Shown: positions 7,585-15,852 of the stretch, piece after piece
How positions within the stretch are numbered: position 1 is the first letter of the stretch
Layout of the letters: every line of letters begins with the position of its first letter
From: Curvibacter sp. AEP1-3
Lineage (GTDB): Bacteria; Pseudomonadota; Gammaproteobacteria; Burkholderiales; Burkholderiaceae_C
DNA length: 64,000 nt
Assembly: GCF_002163715.1 (NCBI RefSeq)
Contig: NZ_CP015698.1
Coordinates: 372,001 to 436,000, forward strand
Direction: 5' to 3'
Notes under the pieces: generated by a model
Database searches by the model: none
What the model was told of the DNA's origin: nothing
The model's input: the letters and a program-made list of their open reading frames with translations, nothing else
Made by a program: the position numbers and the translations under genes

Positions 7585-8684
7585 GAGTGGCACCCGGCAA
7601 CCGTTTTTCGGCGGGGCAGGCGCAGGGTCCAGTGGTTGTGCCGTTTGGCAAGCCACAACATGGAAAGCAGAAAAACGCCGCCGTGCAACTGGAGCAGCAT
7701 GGGAATGAGCTCCGCCTTACCGTTCTCCACCCAATTCTTGCCAAGCACCAACAGGTTGAAATACACCACAAACGCCAGAAACGCGAAGATGAGGTTGGTG
7801 CTGCGTCCGGCTCGCGGATTTGCTCCGGCGGCCGCTAAACCGATCCAGATCAGGTTGAAAGCGGCCAGTGCCAAACCGGCACGCCAAGACAATTCCCCCA
7901 TGTGCAAGGCCGAAGGCGTTTGCACGAGCTCCAGCGTGGTCTTCGCGTTGGAGGGCGCATAGTCCCGCGCTGAGTTGTCATCGGCGCCGACCCTGGCTCC
8001 GTAGCGCTCGAAAGTGCTCAGGGTCATGTCGTTCTTGCCGGAACTTCGCTCCAAGCGCTGACCGTTTTGCAACACCAGAAATTTGTCGCCGTTCATCACT
8101 TCCACAGTGCCCGATCGAGCGCTCGTAATGGTTTCCTTGTTGCCCTCATGGGTGGCAATGAAGACGTTCTTGCCGGTCTGCTGGCCTTTGCTGTCTTTCT
8201 CGATAAAGAAAACCCGGTCGCCATTGCCGGACTCCTGAAACTGGCCGGGTTCAATGCGGGCGATGTCTCCACGCTTGTCGTACTTGTCCCGCAGATCTTC
8301 AATCTTGCTGAAAGACCAAGGCAGGATCAAAAAAGCCAAAGCAAGGATCACGACCAATACGGGCCAGGCAAATCTCATGAGCGGGCGCACCAGGCCCAAG
8401 AGCCCACGGCCACTGCCGAACCAGATCACCATTTCACTGTCCCGGTACATGCGGGTCACCACACTCAACACCGAAATGAACAGGCTCATGGACAGGATGG
8501 TGGGCATGTCCGAGAGCACCGTGTAACCCATGATGATCAGGACATCCGCCGGATTGAAGGTGCCGCGCGAAGCCTCGCCCAAGGTGCGCAACAAGGTCAT
8601 GGTCATCACGACCGTGACAAGCACCACCAGGGTAGCCCCGAAACTGCGGCCTAATTCTTTGCGGATGGAGGAATGGAATAACAT
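7581..8684 (-). CDS. lptF: LPS export ABC transporter permease LptF
   Basis: The 367-aa product begins MLFHSSIRKELGRSFGATLV, the standard LptF N terminus, and has six predicted membrane helices flanking a periplasmic beta-jellyroll domain (about residues 130-265, with EPGQFQESGNGDRVFFIEKD). With LptG and two LptB ATPases it extracts LPS from the inner membrane. It is the first gene of the lptF-lptG-cbiX group and is transcribed divergently from pepA with only 23 bp between the two start codons. The same lptFG/pepA divergent arrangement is common in proteobacteria. Confidence 0.96.
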   Translation of the reverse strand: MLFHSSIRKELGRSFGATLVVLVTVVMTMTLLRTLGEASRGTFNPADVLIIMGYTVLSDMPTILSMSLFISVLSVVTRMYRDSEMVIWFGSGRGLLGLVRPLMRFAWPVLVVILALAFLILPWSFSKIEDLRDKYDKRGDIARIEPGQFQESGNGDRVFFIEKDSKGQQTGKNVFIATHEGNKETITSARSGTVEVMNGDKFLVLQNGQRLERSSGKNDMTLSTFERYGARVGADDNSARDYAPSNAKTTLELVQTPSALHMGELSWRAGLALAAFNLIWIGLAAAGANPRAGRSTNLIFAFLAFVVYFNLLVLGKNWVENGKAELIPMLLQLHGGVFLLSMLWLAKRHNHWTLRLPRRKTVAGCHS

Positions 8685-8707
8685 TGTGCAGAACGAAAGC
8701 GTGAATT

Positions 8708-10153
8708 ATGAACTTTGAACTCAAGCCTCTGAACCTCGTCGCCCTTGCCAACGAAAAAGCTGATTTGCTGATCCTGCTGGTCGCGCAGGATTTCAAGGCC
8801 GGCAAAGATGAATTGTCTGTGCTAGTGGCCCAAACCCTGAAGCAGGGGGACTTTGCCGCCAAGCCGGGCACCGTGCTCTCGCTGTACCGGCCAGTGCAAT
8901 TCAACGCCACCAAGGTGGTGCTGGCAGGAATCGGCGAAGGCCGTGCGCGCCAAGTGCGCAGTGCGCTGGCTGCCTGTGCGAGCGCCCTGAAGGCCACCAG
9001 TCTCAAAAAGCTGGTGGTAGCGTTTGCCGCCCCCGCGCAGGAGGATGCAGTACGCGCGGTACCTCTGGCGGTTGCAGATGCGAGCTACGTCTATACGCAC
9101 ACCAAATCCAAGCCTGAGCCCCGGACTTTGCAGAAGGTTTTGGTGGCTGCCACCAATGCGTCTGAAGTGAAAGCGTCTTTTGATACAGGCGCAGCTACGG
9201 TCAGTGGTGTGGAATTTGCCAAGGAATGGGCGAATCGCCCTGCCAACTACGCAACCCCCACGCTGCTGGGGCAGGCCGCTCAAAGTTTGGCCAAGTTTGC
9301 CAAGATCAGTTGCGAGATACTTGGTCCCAAAGAAGTGGCCAAGTTGGGCATGGGCTCCTTCATGGCAGTGGCACAAGGTTCCGACGAGCCCTTGCGCTTC
9401 ATCGTGCTGCAGTATTCCGGAGCTCCCAAGGCACAAGCGCCCGTGGTTCTGGTGGGGAAGGGCATCACGTTTGATAGCGGCGGCATTTCCATCAAGCCTG
9501 CGGCTGAAATGGATGAAATGAAGTTCGACATGTCGGGTGCTGCCAGCGTGTTGGGAACATTCCGGACTCTGGCAGAGCTCAAGCCCGCCATCAATGTGGT
9601 CGGATTGATTCCCGCCTGTGAGAACCTGCTCAATGGCAAGGCGGTCAAACCCGGGGACGTTGTCACCAGCATGAGCGGGCAAACCATTGAAATATTGAAT
9701 ACCGATGCCGAAGGGCGCTTGGTCTTGTGCGACGCTCTGACTTTTGCGGAGCGCTTCAAGCCTGCAGCCGTGGTTGACATTGCCACACTGACAGGCGCTT
9801 GCATGGTCGCTTTGGGCGGCGTGCGAAGCGGCTTGTTTGCCAACAAGCCGGAATTGGGTGATGCATTGTTCCATGCGGGTGAGGTCAGTGGTGACCTGTG
9901 CTGGCGCCTGCCCCTGGACGATGACTATGCAGAAGGCCTAAAGACCAACTTTGCGGATGTTGCCAATGTCGCCGGACGTGCGGGCGGGGCCATCACCGCT
10001 GCCAAGTTTTTGCAACGATTTGCCGACAAATACTCTTGGGCTCACCTGGATATCGCCGGGACTGCATGGAAGAGCGGCGGTGCAAAAGGCGCTACCGGCC
10101 GTCCTGTGCCCCTGTTGGTCGAGTTTCTTTTGAGCCGGGTTGCAGGCAAGTGA
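8708..10153 (+). CDS. pepA: Leucyl aminopeptidase (PepA, M17)
   Basis: The 481-aa protein is an M17 cytosol aminopeptidase, a two-metal hexameric enzyme that removes N-terminal residues from peptides. The metal and catalytic regions are clear: VGKGITFDSGGISIKPA (metal-binding Lys and Asp), MKFDMSGAASVLGT, and the family signature NTDAEGRLVLCDAL. The first 160 residues form the N-terminal macro-like domain. In enterobacteria PepA also works as a DNA-binding architectural protein in Xer recombination; whether that holds here cannot be seen. It is divergent from lptF, and its stop overlaps the holC GTG start by four bases. Confidence 0.96.
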   Translation: MNFELKPLNLVALANEKADLLILLVAQDFKAGKDELSVLVAQTLKQGDFAAKPGTVLSLYRPVQFNATKVVLAGIGEGRARQVRSALAACASALKATSLKKLVVAFAAPAQEDAVRAVPLAVADASYVYTHTKSKPEPRTLQKVLVAATNASEVKASFDTGAATVSGVEFAKEWANRPANYATPTLLGQAAQSLAKFAKISCEILGPKEVAKLGMGSFMAVAQGSDEPLRFIVLQYSGAPKAQAPVVLVGKGITFDSGGISIKPAAEMDEMKFDMSGAASVLGTFRTLAELKPAINVVGLIPACENLLNGKAVKPGDVVTSMSGQTIEILNTDAEGRLVLCDALTFAERFKPAAVVDIATLTGACMVALGGVRSGLFANKPELGDALFHAGEVSGDLCWRLPLDDDYAEGLKTNFADVANVAGRAGGAITAAKFLQRFADKYSWAHLDIAGTAWKSGGAKGATGRPVPLLVEFLLSRVAGK

Positions 10154-10584
10154 CTGACATCGCGTTCCATTTCGGTGCGCCCAACAAATTGGAATATGTG
10201 GGGCGCCTGCTGCGCAAAGCAGTAGCAAGGGGTGCCCGGTTGACGGTCCTGGCACCACCTGCGCAGGTGCAGTACCTTGATGCGAGCCTGTGGGCTACCT
10301 CTCCCACCGATTTTCTGGTGCACGCCGTTGATGACGGGCAAGAACCGCATGCGATGTGCCCGGTAGTTTTGACGTCCAGGGTGCACGGTGCGTTGAAAAA
10401 CCATAGCGTATTGGTGAATTTGACGACCGCGGTGCCGGCTGATTTCGTTCAGTTTGAGCGGGTGATCGAAGTGGTATCCGTAGACGATGACGACCGGGCT
10501 TTGGCGCGCAACCGATGGAAGCAGTATGTGCAGCAAGGTTACGAGATTCAGCGGCACGATCTGAAGCTGAAAGGGGCTGAGTGA
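10150..10584 (+). CDS. holC: DNA polymerase III chi subunit
   Basis: The 144-aa product matches HolC, the clamp-loader-associated subunit that connects DNA polymerase III to single-strand-binding protein. It begins MTDIAFHFGAPNKLEYVGRL and contains KAVARGARLTVLAPP and the FERVIEVVSVDDDDRALARNRW stretch typical of the family's C-terminal half. The start is a GTG at 10150 that overlaps the pepA stop (GTGA), so translation is likely coupled. The pepA-holC order is conserved in many proteobacteria. The length is normal. Confidence 0.93.
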   Translation: MTDIAFHFGAPNKLEYVGRLLRKAVARGARLTVLAPPAQVQYLDASLWATSPTDFLVHAVDDGQEPHAMCPVVLTSRVHGALKNHSVLVNLTTAVPADFVQFERVIEVVSVDDDDRALARNRWKQYVQQGYEIQRHDLKLKGAE

Positions 10585-10904
10585 TGCAGGCACCCAAGGC
10601 GACCCCGAGGTTTTTGCCGACCTTGACTGAGGTTGTAAAGCCATCGGCACCTCTTTCTGAGGAGCCCATGCAGCCGTCGGCTGAACCGCCCGTGCCAAGT
10701 CCTTTGACTCAAGATGCGTTGGTGGCTGCGGTGATGGAGCGTCTGTTACCCAATCTGGAGCACCAGGTGCAGAATGCTTTGCGACAGAGCTTGCAGGCTC
10801 AGTTGGAACTGCTTTTGCCGGCTGTGATGGCGGACCTCGAAAACGCAGTGCGTTCCGCGGTCAGAGAAGCTACCGCCCATTCTCGAGATGCCAACCACTC
10901 GTAG
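10584..10904 (+). CDS. Hypothetical small protein downstream of holC
   Basis: The 106-aa product has a Pro-rich N-terminal third (KATPRFLPTLTEVVKPSAPL) and a helical C-terminal part (MERLLPNLEHQVQNALRQSL and onward) with regular hydrophobic spacing suggesting an amphipathic or coiled-coil helix. There are no Cys residues and no signal peptide. The ATG at 10584 shares bases with the holC stop; a GTG at 10581 is also in frame. Position and overlap argue that it is a real gene of the pepA-holC operon. I do not recognise a named family and assign no function. Confidence 0.7.
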   Translation: MQAPKATPRFLPTLTEVVKPSAPLSEEPMQPSAEPPVPSPLTQDALVAAVMERLLPNLEHQVQNALRQSLQAQLELLLPAVMADLENAVRSAVREATAHSRDANHS

Positions 10905-10991
10905 TGCATGGTGTGGGGCATTGCGTGCTCAGTCGCACGGACTTTTTCTAAAAAGTTTTCGCTGGAGTCCGGAATGCGCAAAATTACGGGC

Positions 10992-10997
10992 TAGAAT
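10992..10997 (+). promoter_or_regulatory. Likely -10 box of the tRNA-Ser promoter
   Basis: TAGAAT lies 11 bp before the first base of the mature tRNA, so transcription would begin about four bases upstream of it. No good -35 box is visible at the right distance. Confidence 0.45.
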
Positions 10998-11007
10998 ACG
11001 AGGCTCT

Positions 11008-11097
11008 GGAGCGGTGGATGAGCGGTTTAAGTCACACGCCTGGAAAGCGTGCGTGGGGTAAAACCCACCGCGGGTTCGAATCCCGCCTGCTCCGCCA
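11008..11097 (+). tRNA. tRNA-Ser (anticodon GGA)
   Basis: The 90-nt sequence folds as a class II tRNA. It has a seven-bp acceptor stem (GGAGCGG with CTGCTCC, one G-T pair), an anticodon stem CACGC/GCGTG with loop CTGGAAA giving anticodon GGA at 11042-11044, a long variable arm (about 11050-11071), a T arm with GGGTTCGAATCCC, and a genomically encoded CCA end. The long variable arm and the anticodon identify it as a serine tRNA reading UCC and UCU codons. Confidence 0.97.
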
Positions 11098-11107
11098 GAA
11101 AACAGAC

Positions 11108-11141
11108 AGCCCGTAGCGCGTTAGCGTTACGGGCTTTTTTG
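11108..11141 (+). terminator. Rho-independent terminator after tRNA-Ser
   Basis: AGCCCGTA pairs with TACGGGCT, with an inner CGC/GCG pair and a GTTA loop, and is followed by six T residues. It begins 10 bp after the tRNA 3' end. Confidence 0.92.
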
Positions 11142-11159
11142 TTGCCCGCCGTGTTTGAC

Positions 11160-12068
11160 CTATTTGCTGGACTGCACCATCTTCATGGCGGTCGCGATCA
11201 GGCCGGACACCTCGCTCATATTGCCGGGGATGATCAAGGTCGTGGTCGCATCGGCGGCCACCTTGCCATAGGCGTCTACTGCGCGTTCGGCCACCTTGAG
11301 TTGTACCGCCTGTTCACCCCCGGGTTGCCGGATGGCCGCTGCAATGCGTTCGATGGCGGAGGCCGTAGCTTCTGCTACCGCAGTAATCGAGGCAGCCTCA
11401 CCTTGTGCGCTGTTGATGGCTGCCTGCTTTTCGCCCTCCGAACGCGCGATGAAGGCCTCGCGTTCGCCGGTAGCGATGTTGATCTGCTCCTGGCGACGGC
11501 CTTCGGAGGCCGCAATCAATGCGCGTTTCTCGCGTTCAGCCGTGATCTGGGCCTGCATGGCATGCAGGATCTCTTTGGGCGGCGTCAGGTCCTTGATTTC
11601 ATAGCGGAGCACTTTCACGCCCCAGTTCAAGGCCGCCTCGTCAATCGCTGCGACGACCTGGGCGTTGATGATGTCTCGCTCTTCAAAGGTTTTGTCCAGC
11701 TCCAGTTTGCCGATGACCGAGCGCAAGGACGTTTGCGCCAGCTGAGAAATCGCGACGATGTAGTTGCTGGAGCCGTAGCTGGCCCGCATGGCATCAGTGA
11801 CCTGGAAATACAGAATGCCATCTACCTGCAGTTGGGTGTTGTCCTTGGTGATGCAGACCTGACTGGCGATATCGAGCGGGATTTCCTTCAGCACATGCTT
11901 GTAGGCCACCTTGTCGATGAAGGGCACCAGAAAGTTCAAGCCGGGGGTGAGGGTGCCGTGGTACTTGCCGAGCCGCTCAATCACCCAGGCATGCTGCTGC
12001 GGCACTACCTTGACGGAGCGCGTCACAAAAATCACGGCGATAACCAAAAGTACGATTGCGATTTCCAT
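11160..12068 (-). CDS. qmcA: SPFH/band 7 membrane protein (stomatin/paraslipin, QmcA-like)
   Basis: The 302-aa protein has one N-terminal membrane anchor (MEIAIVLLVIAVIFVTRSVK) and a band 7 domain over about residues 20-190 (VPQQHAWVIERLGKYHGTL, GLNFLVPFIDKVAYKHVL). A long Ala/Glu-rich coiled-coil tail follows (AEREKRALIAASEGRRQEQI, IARSEGEKQAAINSAQGEA). It would form large ring-like oligomers at the inner membrane, often partnered with an NfeD protein and with FtsH. The NfeD-type gene lies immediately upstream on the same strand with a 12-bp gap, which fits the usual stomatin-NfeD operon. The process it serves is not known from sequence. Confidence 0.92.
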   Translation of the reverse strand: MEIAIVLLVIAVIFVTRSVKVVPQQHAWVIERLGKYHGTLTPGLNFLVPFIDKVAYKHVLKEIPLDIASQVCITKDNTQLQVDGILYFQVTDAMRASYGSSNYIVAISQLAQTSLRSVIGKLELDKTFEERDIINAQVVAAIDEAALNWGVKVLRYEIKDLTPPKEILHAMQAQITAEREKRALIAASEGRRQEQINIATGEREAFIARSEGEKQAAINSAQGEAASITAVAEATASAIERIAAAIRQPGGEQAVQLKVAERAVDAYGKVAADATTTLIIPGNMSEVSGLIATAMKMVQSSK

Positions 12069-12080
12069 AGGGTTTCCTTC

Positions 12081-12506
12081 TTACAATTTGTCGACCAACA
12101 GGCGGTTGCCCACCATTTCTGCCACGCGGTGCGCTCCCGGTACCGGAATGACTCCGGTGCGATGAATAGCGGTCCAATGGGCTCCACGGTACTGAACGCT
12201 GGCGGTGCCATCCGGATTCCAAGCGTTGATTTGCACGGTTTCACCGATATCGAGGTTGACGTTGGGGTTCGCCTGGGCAGGGGGCTCGTCGTTCCGGCGG
12301 GTCCGTTTCAAGTGCCATGCTGCCACCGCGCCGCCGCCTACAACAGCTGCCAGCACGAGTTGTGTGGTGACAGTGGCACCGGCATGGGCCGCAAGTGCTG
12401 CTGCCACGGCTCCCGCTGCCAACATGAGCAGGTAAAACGTGCCAGTGAGCAGCTCAATCGCCACGATGGCACCTGTGAGCAGCCACCAGAGGGTGGGTTC
12501 TGACAT
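12081..12506 (-). CDS. NfeD-family membrane protein
   Basis: The 141-aa product has two or three N-terminal hydrophobic segments (LLTGAIVAIELLTGTFYLLM, AGAVAAALAAHAGATV, TTQLVLAAVVGGGAVAAWH) and a C-terminal soluble OB-fold-like domain (about residues 80-141: LDIGETVQINAWNPDGTASV, VQYRGAHWTAIH). This is the short NfeD form without the serine protease domain. NfeD proteins work with SPFH partners, and the band 7 gene follows directly. It is divergent from the decarboxylase gene with 131 bp between starts, which should hold promoters for both. Confidence 0.9.
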   Translation of the reverse strand: MSEPTLWWLLTGAIVAIELLTGTFYLLMLAAGAVAAALAAHAGATVTTQLVLAAVVGGGAVAAWHLKRTRRNDEPPAQANPNVNLDIGETVQINAWNPDGTASVQYRGAHWTAIHRTGVIPVPGAHRVAEMVGNRLLVDKL

Positions 12507-12637
12507 GGGGCGGACTCCGGTTGTATTGATGACGCCACATTGTGGGCCAATTGAATGACCGTGCCGCGGACTTGCCGCAATAAGTCCTTACACTTCGCGC
12601 CTGTTTGCCTTTTTTAGCCCGTCGTTGGAGCCTTTCG

Positions 12638-14908
12638 ATGAAGTTTCGCTTTCCCATCATCATCATTGACGAAGATTTCCGTTCGGAAAACACGTCGGGC
12701 TTGGGCATTCGTGCCCTGGCACAGGCTATCGAGTCGGAAGGGTTCGAGGTTCTGGGCGTAACCAGCTATGGCGATTTGAGCCAGTTCGCCCAGCAACAAA
12801 GCCGCGCAAGTGCTTTCATTTTGTCGATTGACGATGAAGAGTTCACCCCCGGTCCGGATCTGGACCCTGCGGTGTTGAACCTGCGCCACTTCATTGAAGA
12901 AGTGCGCCGCAAGAACCTGGATGTTCCGATCTATGTGTATGGCGAAACGAAGACCAGCCGCCACATTCCCAACGACATCCTGCGCGAACTGCATGGCTTC
13001 ATTCACATGTTTGAGGACACGCCCGAGTTCGTTGCGCGCCACATCATCCGCGAGGCCAAGGGCTATCTGGAGGGCGTGCAGCCTCCGTTTTTCAAGGCGC
13101 TGCTGGATTACGCCGAAGACGGTTCCTATAGCTGGCACTGCCCGGGGCATTCGGGAGGCGTTGCCTTCTTGAAGAGCCCGGTGGGGCAGATGTACCACCA
13201 GTTTTATGGTGAAAACATGCTGCGCGCCGACGTGTGCAATGCGGTGGAAGAGCTGGGCCAGTTGCTGGACCACAACGGAGCCATCGGTGCCTCCGAGCGC
13301 AATGCGGCGCGGATTTTCAATGCGGATCACTGCTTCTTTGTGACGAACGGCACCTCCACCTCCAACAAGATGGTGTGGCACCACACGGTAGCGCCCGGTG
13401 ACATCGTGATCGTGGATCGCAACTGCCACAAGTCCAACCTGCACGCCATCATCATGACCGGGGCTATTCCCGTGTTCCTGAAGCCTACGCGCAATCACTT
13501 CGGCATTATCGGCCCGATTCCGCAAAGTGAGTTTGAGCCGGCGACGATTCAGGCCAAGATCAAGGCAAACCCTTTGCTCAAAGGCGTGGACACCAAGAAA
13601 ATCAGGCCGCGCATCCTGACGCTGACGCAGTCCACCTACGACGGCGTGCTTTACAACACCGAAACCATCAAGAGCATGCTCGACGGCTACGTGGAAAACA
13701 TCCACTTCGACGAAGCCTGGTTGCCGCATGCGGCGTTCCACCCGTTCTACGGCACCTACCACGCCATGGGCAAGAACCGCGCGCGTCCCAAGGAGGCCGT
13801 GGTGTACAGCACGCAATCCATCCATAAGCTGCTGGCCGGTATCAGCCAGGCCAGCCACGTGTTGGTGCAGGACTCCCAGACTGTCAAGTTGGACAAGCAC
13901 TTGTTCAATGAGGCCTACCTGATGCACACCTCCACCAGCCCGCAGTACAGCATCATTGCCAGCTGCGACGTGGCCGCCGCCATGATGGAGCCACCCGGTG
14001 GCACGGCCTTGGTGGAAGAAAGCATTGCCGAGGCTTTGGATTTCCGTCGCGCCATGCGCAAGGTGGACGAAGAGTACGGCGACGACTGGTGGTTCAAGGT
14101 CTGGGGACCGGACAAATTGGCCGACGAAGGCATCGGCAAGGCCGCTGACTGGATCATCAAAGGCGAGTCCAAGAGCGCAAAGGCCAACTGGCACGGCTTC
14201 GGCAAGCTGGCCAACGGCTTCAACATGCTGGACCCGATCAAGTCGACCATCGTGACGCCCGGTCTGGACCTGAATGGCAAGTTCGCCAAGACCGGTATTC
14301 CGGCTTCGATCGTGACCAAGTTTTTGGCTGAGCACGGCGTGGTGGTCGAGAAGACCGGCCTGTACAGCTTCTTCATCATGTTCACCATCGGCATTACCAA
14401 AGGCCGCTGGAACAGCATGTTGACCGCGTTGCAGCAGTTCAAGGACGACTACGCCAAGAACCAACCCATGTGGCGCGTGTTGCCTGAGTTTGTGCAGAAG
14501 TATCCGCGCTACGAGAAGATGGGTCTGGCGGACTTGTGCCACCACATCCACCAGCTGTACGCCAAGTTCGACATTGCCCGCCTGACCACCGAGGTGTACC
14601 TCAGCGATCTGGTGCCCGCCATGAAACCCAGTGATGCCTATGCGCACATTGCCTTGCGTAAGACCGAACGTGTGGAAATCGACCACCTGGAAGGCCGCGT
14701 GTCAGTGGGCATGGTCACGCCATATCCACCCGGTATCCCTTTGCTGGTGCCTGGCGAGGTGTTCAACAAGAAAGTGGTGGACTACCTCAAGTTCTCGCGC
14801 GAGTTCAACGCCCAGTGCCCCGGTTTTGAGACCGATGTGCACGGTCTGGTAAGTGAAGTGGGAGAAGACGGCAAGGTCCGCTACTACGCTGACTGTGTGA
14901 AGGCTTGA
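12638..14908 (+). CDS. Lysine/arginine/ornithine decarboxylase (PLP fold type I)
   Basis: The 756-aa protein belongs to the large Orn/Lys/Arg decarboxylase family (AdiA, LdcI, SpeC). It has an N-terminal receiver-like wing domain (residues 1-130, FPIIIIDEDFRSENTSGLGI), the core with SWHCPGHSGGVAFL, NGTSTSNKMVWH and FDEAWLPHAAFHPFYG, and the PLP lysine at about residue 397 in STQSIHKLLAG. A C-terminal domain ends near the QCPGFETDVHGL segment. The start was set at 12638 because family members begin with this receiver-like strand; an in-frame upstream ATG at 12605 adds 11 unrelated residues. The enzyme makes a polyamine precursor or consumes protons in acid stress. Which amino acid it uses cannot be decided here. 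A strong terminator follows. Confidence 0.93.
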   Translation: MKFRFPIIIIDEDFRSENTSGLGIRALAQAIESEGFEVLGVTSYGDLSQFAQQQSRASAFILSIDDEEFTPGPDLDPAVLNLRHFIEEVRRKNLDVPIYVYGETKTSRHIPNDILRELHGFIHMFEDTPEFVARHIIREAKGYLEGVQPPFFKALLDYAEDGSYSWHCPGHSGGVAFLKSPVGQMYHQFYGENMLRADVCNAVEELGQLLDHNGAIGASERNAARIFNADHCFFVTNGTSTSNKMVWHHTVAPGDIVIVDRNCHKSNLHAIIMTGAIPVFLKPTRNHFGIIGPIPQSEFEPATIQAKIKANPLLKGVDTKKIRPRILTLTQSTYDGVLYNTETIKSMLDGYVENIHFDEAWLPHAAFHPFYGTYHAMGKNRARPKEAVVYSTQSIHKLLAGISQASHVLVQDSQTVKLDKHLFNEAYLMHTSTSPQYSIIASCDVAAAMMEPPGGTALVEESIAEALDFRRAMRKVDEEYGDDWWFKVWGPDKLADEGIGKAADWIIKGESKSAKANWHGFGKLANGFNMLDPIKSTIVTPGLDLNGKFAKTGIPASIVTKFLAEHGVVVEKTGLYSFFIMFTIGITKGRWNSMLTALQQFKDDYAKNQPMWRVLPEFVQKYPRYEKMGLADLCHHIHQLYAKFDIARLTTEVYLSDLVPAMKPSDAYAHIALRKTERVEIDHLEGRVSVGMVTPYPPGIPLLVPGEVFNKKVVDYLKFSREFNAQCPGFETDVHGLVSEVGEDGKVRYYADCVKA

Positions 14909-14940
14909 TTCACCCCTAAGGGACAGGAGTCCGATAGAAA

Positions 14941-14979
14941 AGAGCGCCGGCAGATCAATCTGCAGGCGCTCTTTTTTTG
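14941..14979 (+). terminator. Rho-independent terminator after the decarboxylase gene
   Basis: AGAGCGCC pairs with GGCGCTCT and an inner GCAGAT pairs with ATCTGC, followed by seven T residues. On the other strand the hairpin is followed by TTTTC, so it may also end fabI transcripts. Confidence 0.93.
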
Positions 14980-15011
14980 ATAGCTGCCCGCGCACACTCC
15001 ATGGGCGCGAG
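14975..15011 (+). repeat. Dispersed palindromic repeat, copy 3 (intergenic, partial)
   Basis: ATAGCTGCCCGCGCACACTC followed by ATGGGCGCGAG matches the right two thirds of the repeat. The left palindrome arm is missing and has been replaced by, or merged with, the T-tract of the decarboxylase terminator. Confidence 0.7.
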
Positions 15012-15024
15012 CGGTGTGTTTGAT

Positions 15025-15810
15025 TTAAATTTCTGCGGTCACGCCCATGGTCTGGCTGTAGCCGCCGTCCACGTAGGTGATCTCAGCAGTCACGCCACCG
15101 GCCAAATCGCTCAGCAAGAAAGCAGCAACATTGCCTACATCCTCAATCGTCACGTTGCGACGGATGGGGGACGCGCCGGCCACCATGTTCAGCAACTTGC
15201 TGAAGTCCTTGATGCCGCTGGCAGCCAGTGTCTTGATCGGACCGGCGCTGATGCCGTTCACGCGAATGCCCTTGGGGCCCACGGCCTCCGCCAGGTAGCG
15301 CACGCTGGCTTCCAGTGAGGCCTTGGCCAAGCCCATGGTGTTGTAGTTGGGGATGATGCGCTCGGCGCCCAGGTAAGACAGTGTCAGCAAAGCCGCTTTG
15401 GGTGTCAGGTAGGGCATGGCCGCCTTGGCCATCGCCGGGAAGCTGTAGGCGCTAATGTCGTGCGCGATTTTGAAGTTCTCGCGGGTCAGGCCGTCCAGGA
15501 AGTTACCTGCAATCGCTTCGCGTGGCGCAAAGCCGATGCTGTGTACAAATCCGTCAAAGGTAGGCCAGTGAACAGACAGGTCCTTGAACAACTGGTCGAT
15601 CTGTTCATCGTTGCCCACATCGCAGTCAAAAACCAGCTTGGAGTCGAAGTCGGCCGCAAACTCGGTGATGCGTTCTTTGAAACGCTCGCCTACATAACTG
15701 AAGGCCAATTCGGCGCCTTGTTCTTTGCACGCTTTGGCAATGCCGTAGGCGATGGAGCGGTTCGACAACACTCCGGTGATCAACAACTTCTTGCCTGCTA
15801 AAAAGCCCAT
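15025..15810 (-). CDS. fabI: Enoyl-[acyl-carrier-protein] reductase (NADH), FabI
   Basis: The 261-aa protein is the short-chain dehydrogenase-type FabI that reduces the trans-2-enoyl-ACP double bond in the last step of each fatty-acid elongation cycle. The N-terminal NADH site ([20 protein letters not shown]) and the catalytic set Tyr146, Tyr156 and Lys163 in [20 protein letters not shown] sit at the same residue numbers as in E. coli FabI, which supports the start at 15810. [13 protein letters not shown] is the flexible substrate and triclosan-binding loop. It is divergent from yejA, with 42 bp between starts. Confidence 0.97.
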   Translation of the reverse strand: MGFLAGKKLLITGVLSNRSIAYGIAKACKEQGAELAFSYVGERFKERITEFAADFDSKLVFDCDVGNDEQIDQLFKDLSVHWPTFDGFVHSIGFAPREAIAGNFLDGLTRENFKIAHDISAYSFPAMAKAAMPYLTPKAALLTLSYLGAERIIPNYNTMGLAKASLEASVRYLAEAVGPKGIRVNGISAGPIKTLAASGIKDFSKLLNMVAGASPIRRNVTIEDVGNVAAFLLSDLAGGVTAEITYVDGGYSQTMGVTAEI

Positions 15811-15852
15811 ATCGTCCTCATAAAAATGCGTGGTCTGGTGCAGAATTGTCTC

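Noticed and set aside
10201..10235. Repeat-like GGGCGCCTGCTGCGC in holC
   Set aside because: It codes for the conserved HolC segment VGRLLRKAVARG, so the likeness is a coincidence.
12614..14686. 690-codon minus-strand frame opposite the decarboxylase gene
   Set aside because: Composition shadow of a GC-rich gene; no recognisable domain, while the plus-strand protein has all family motifs.
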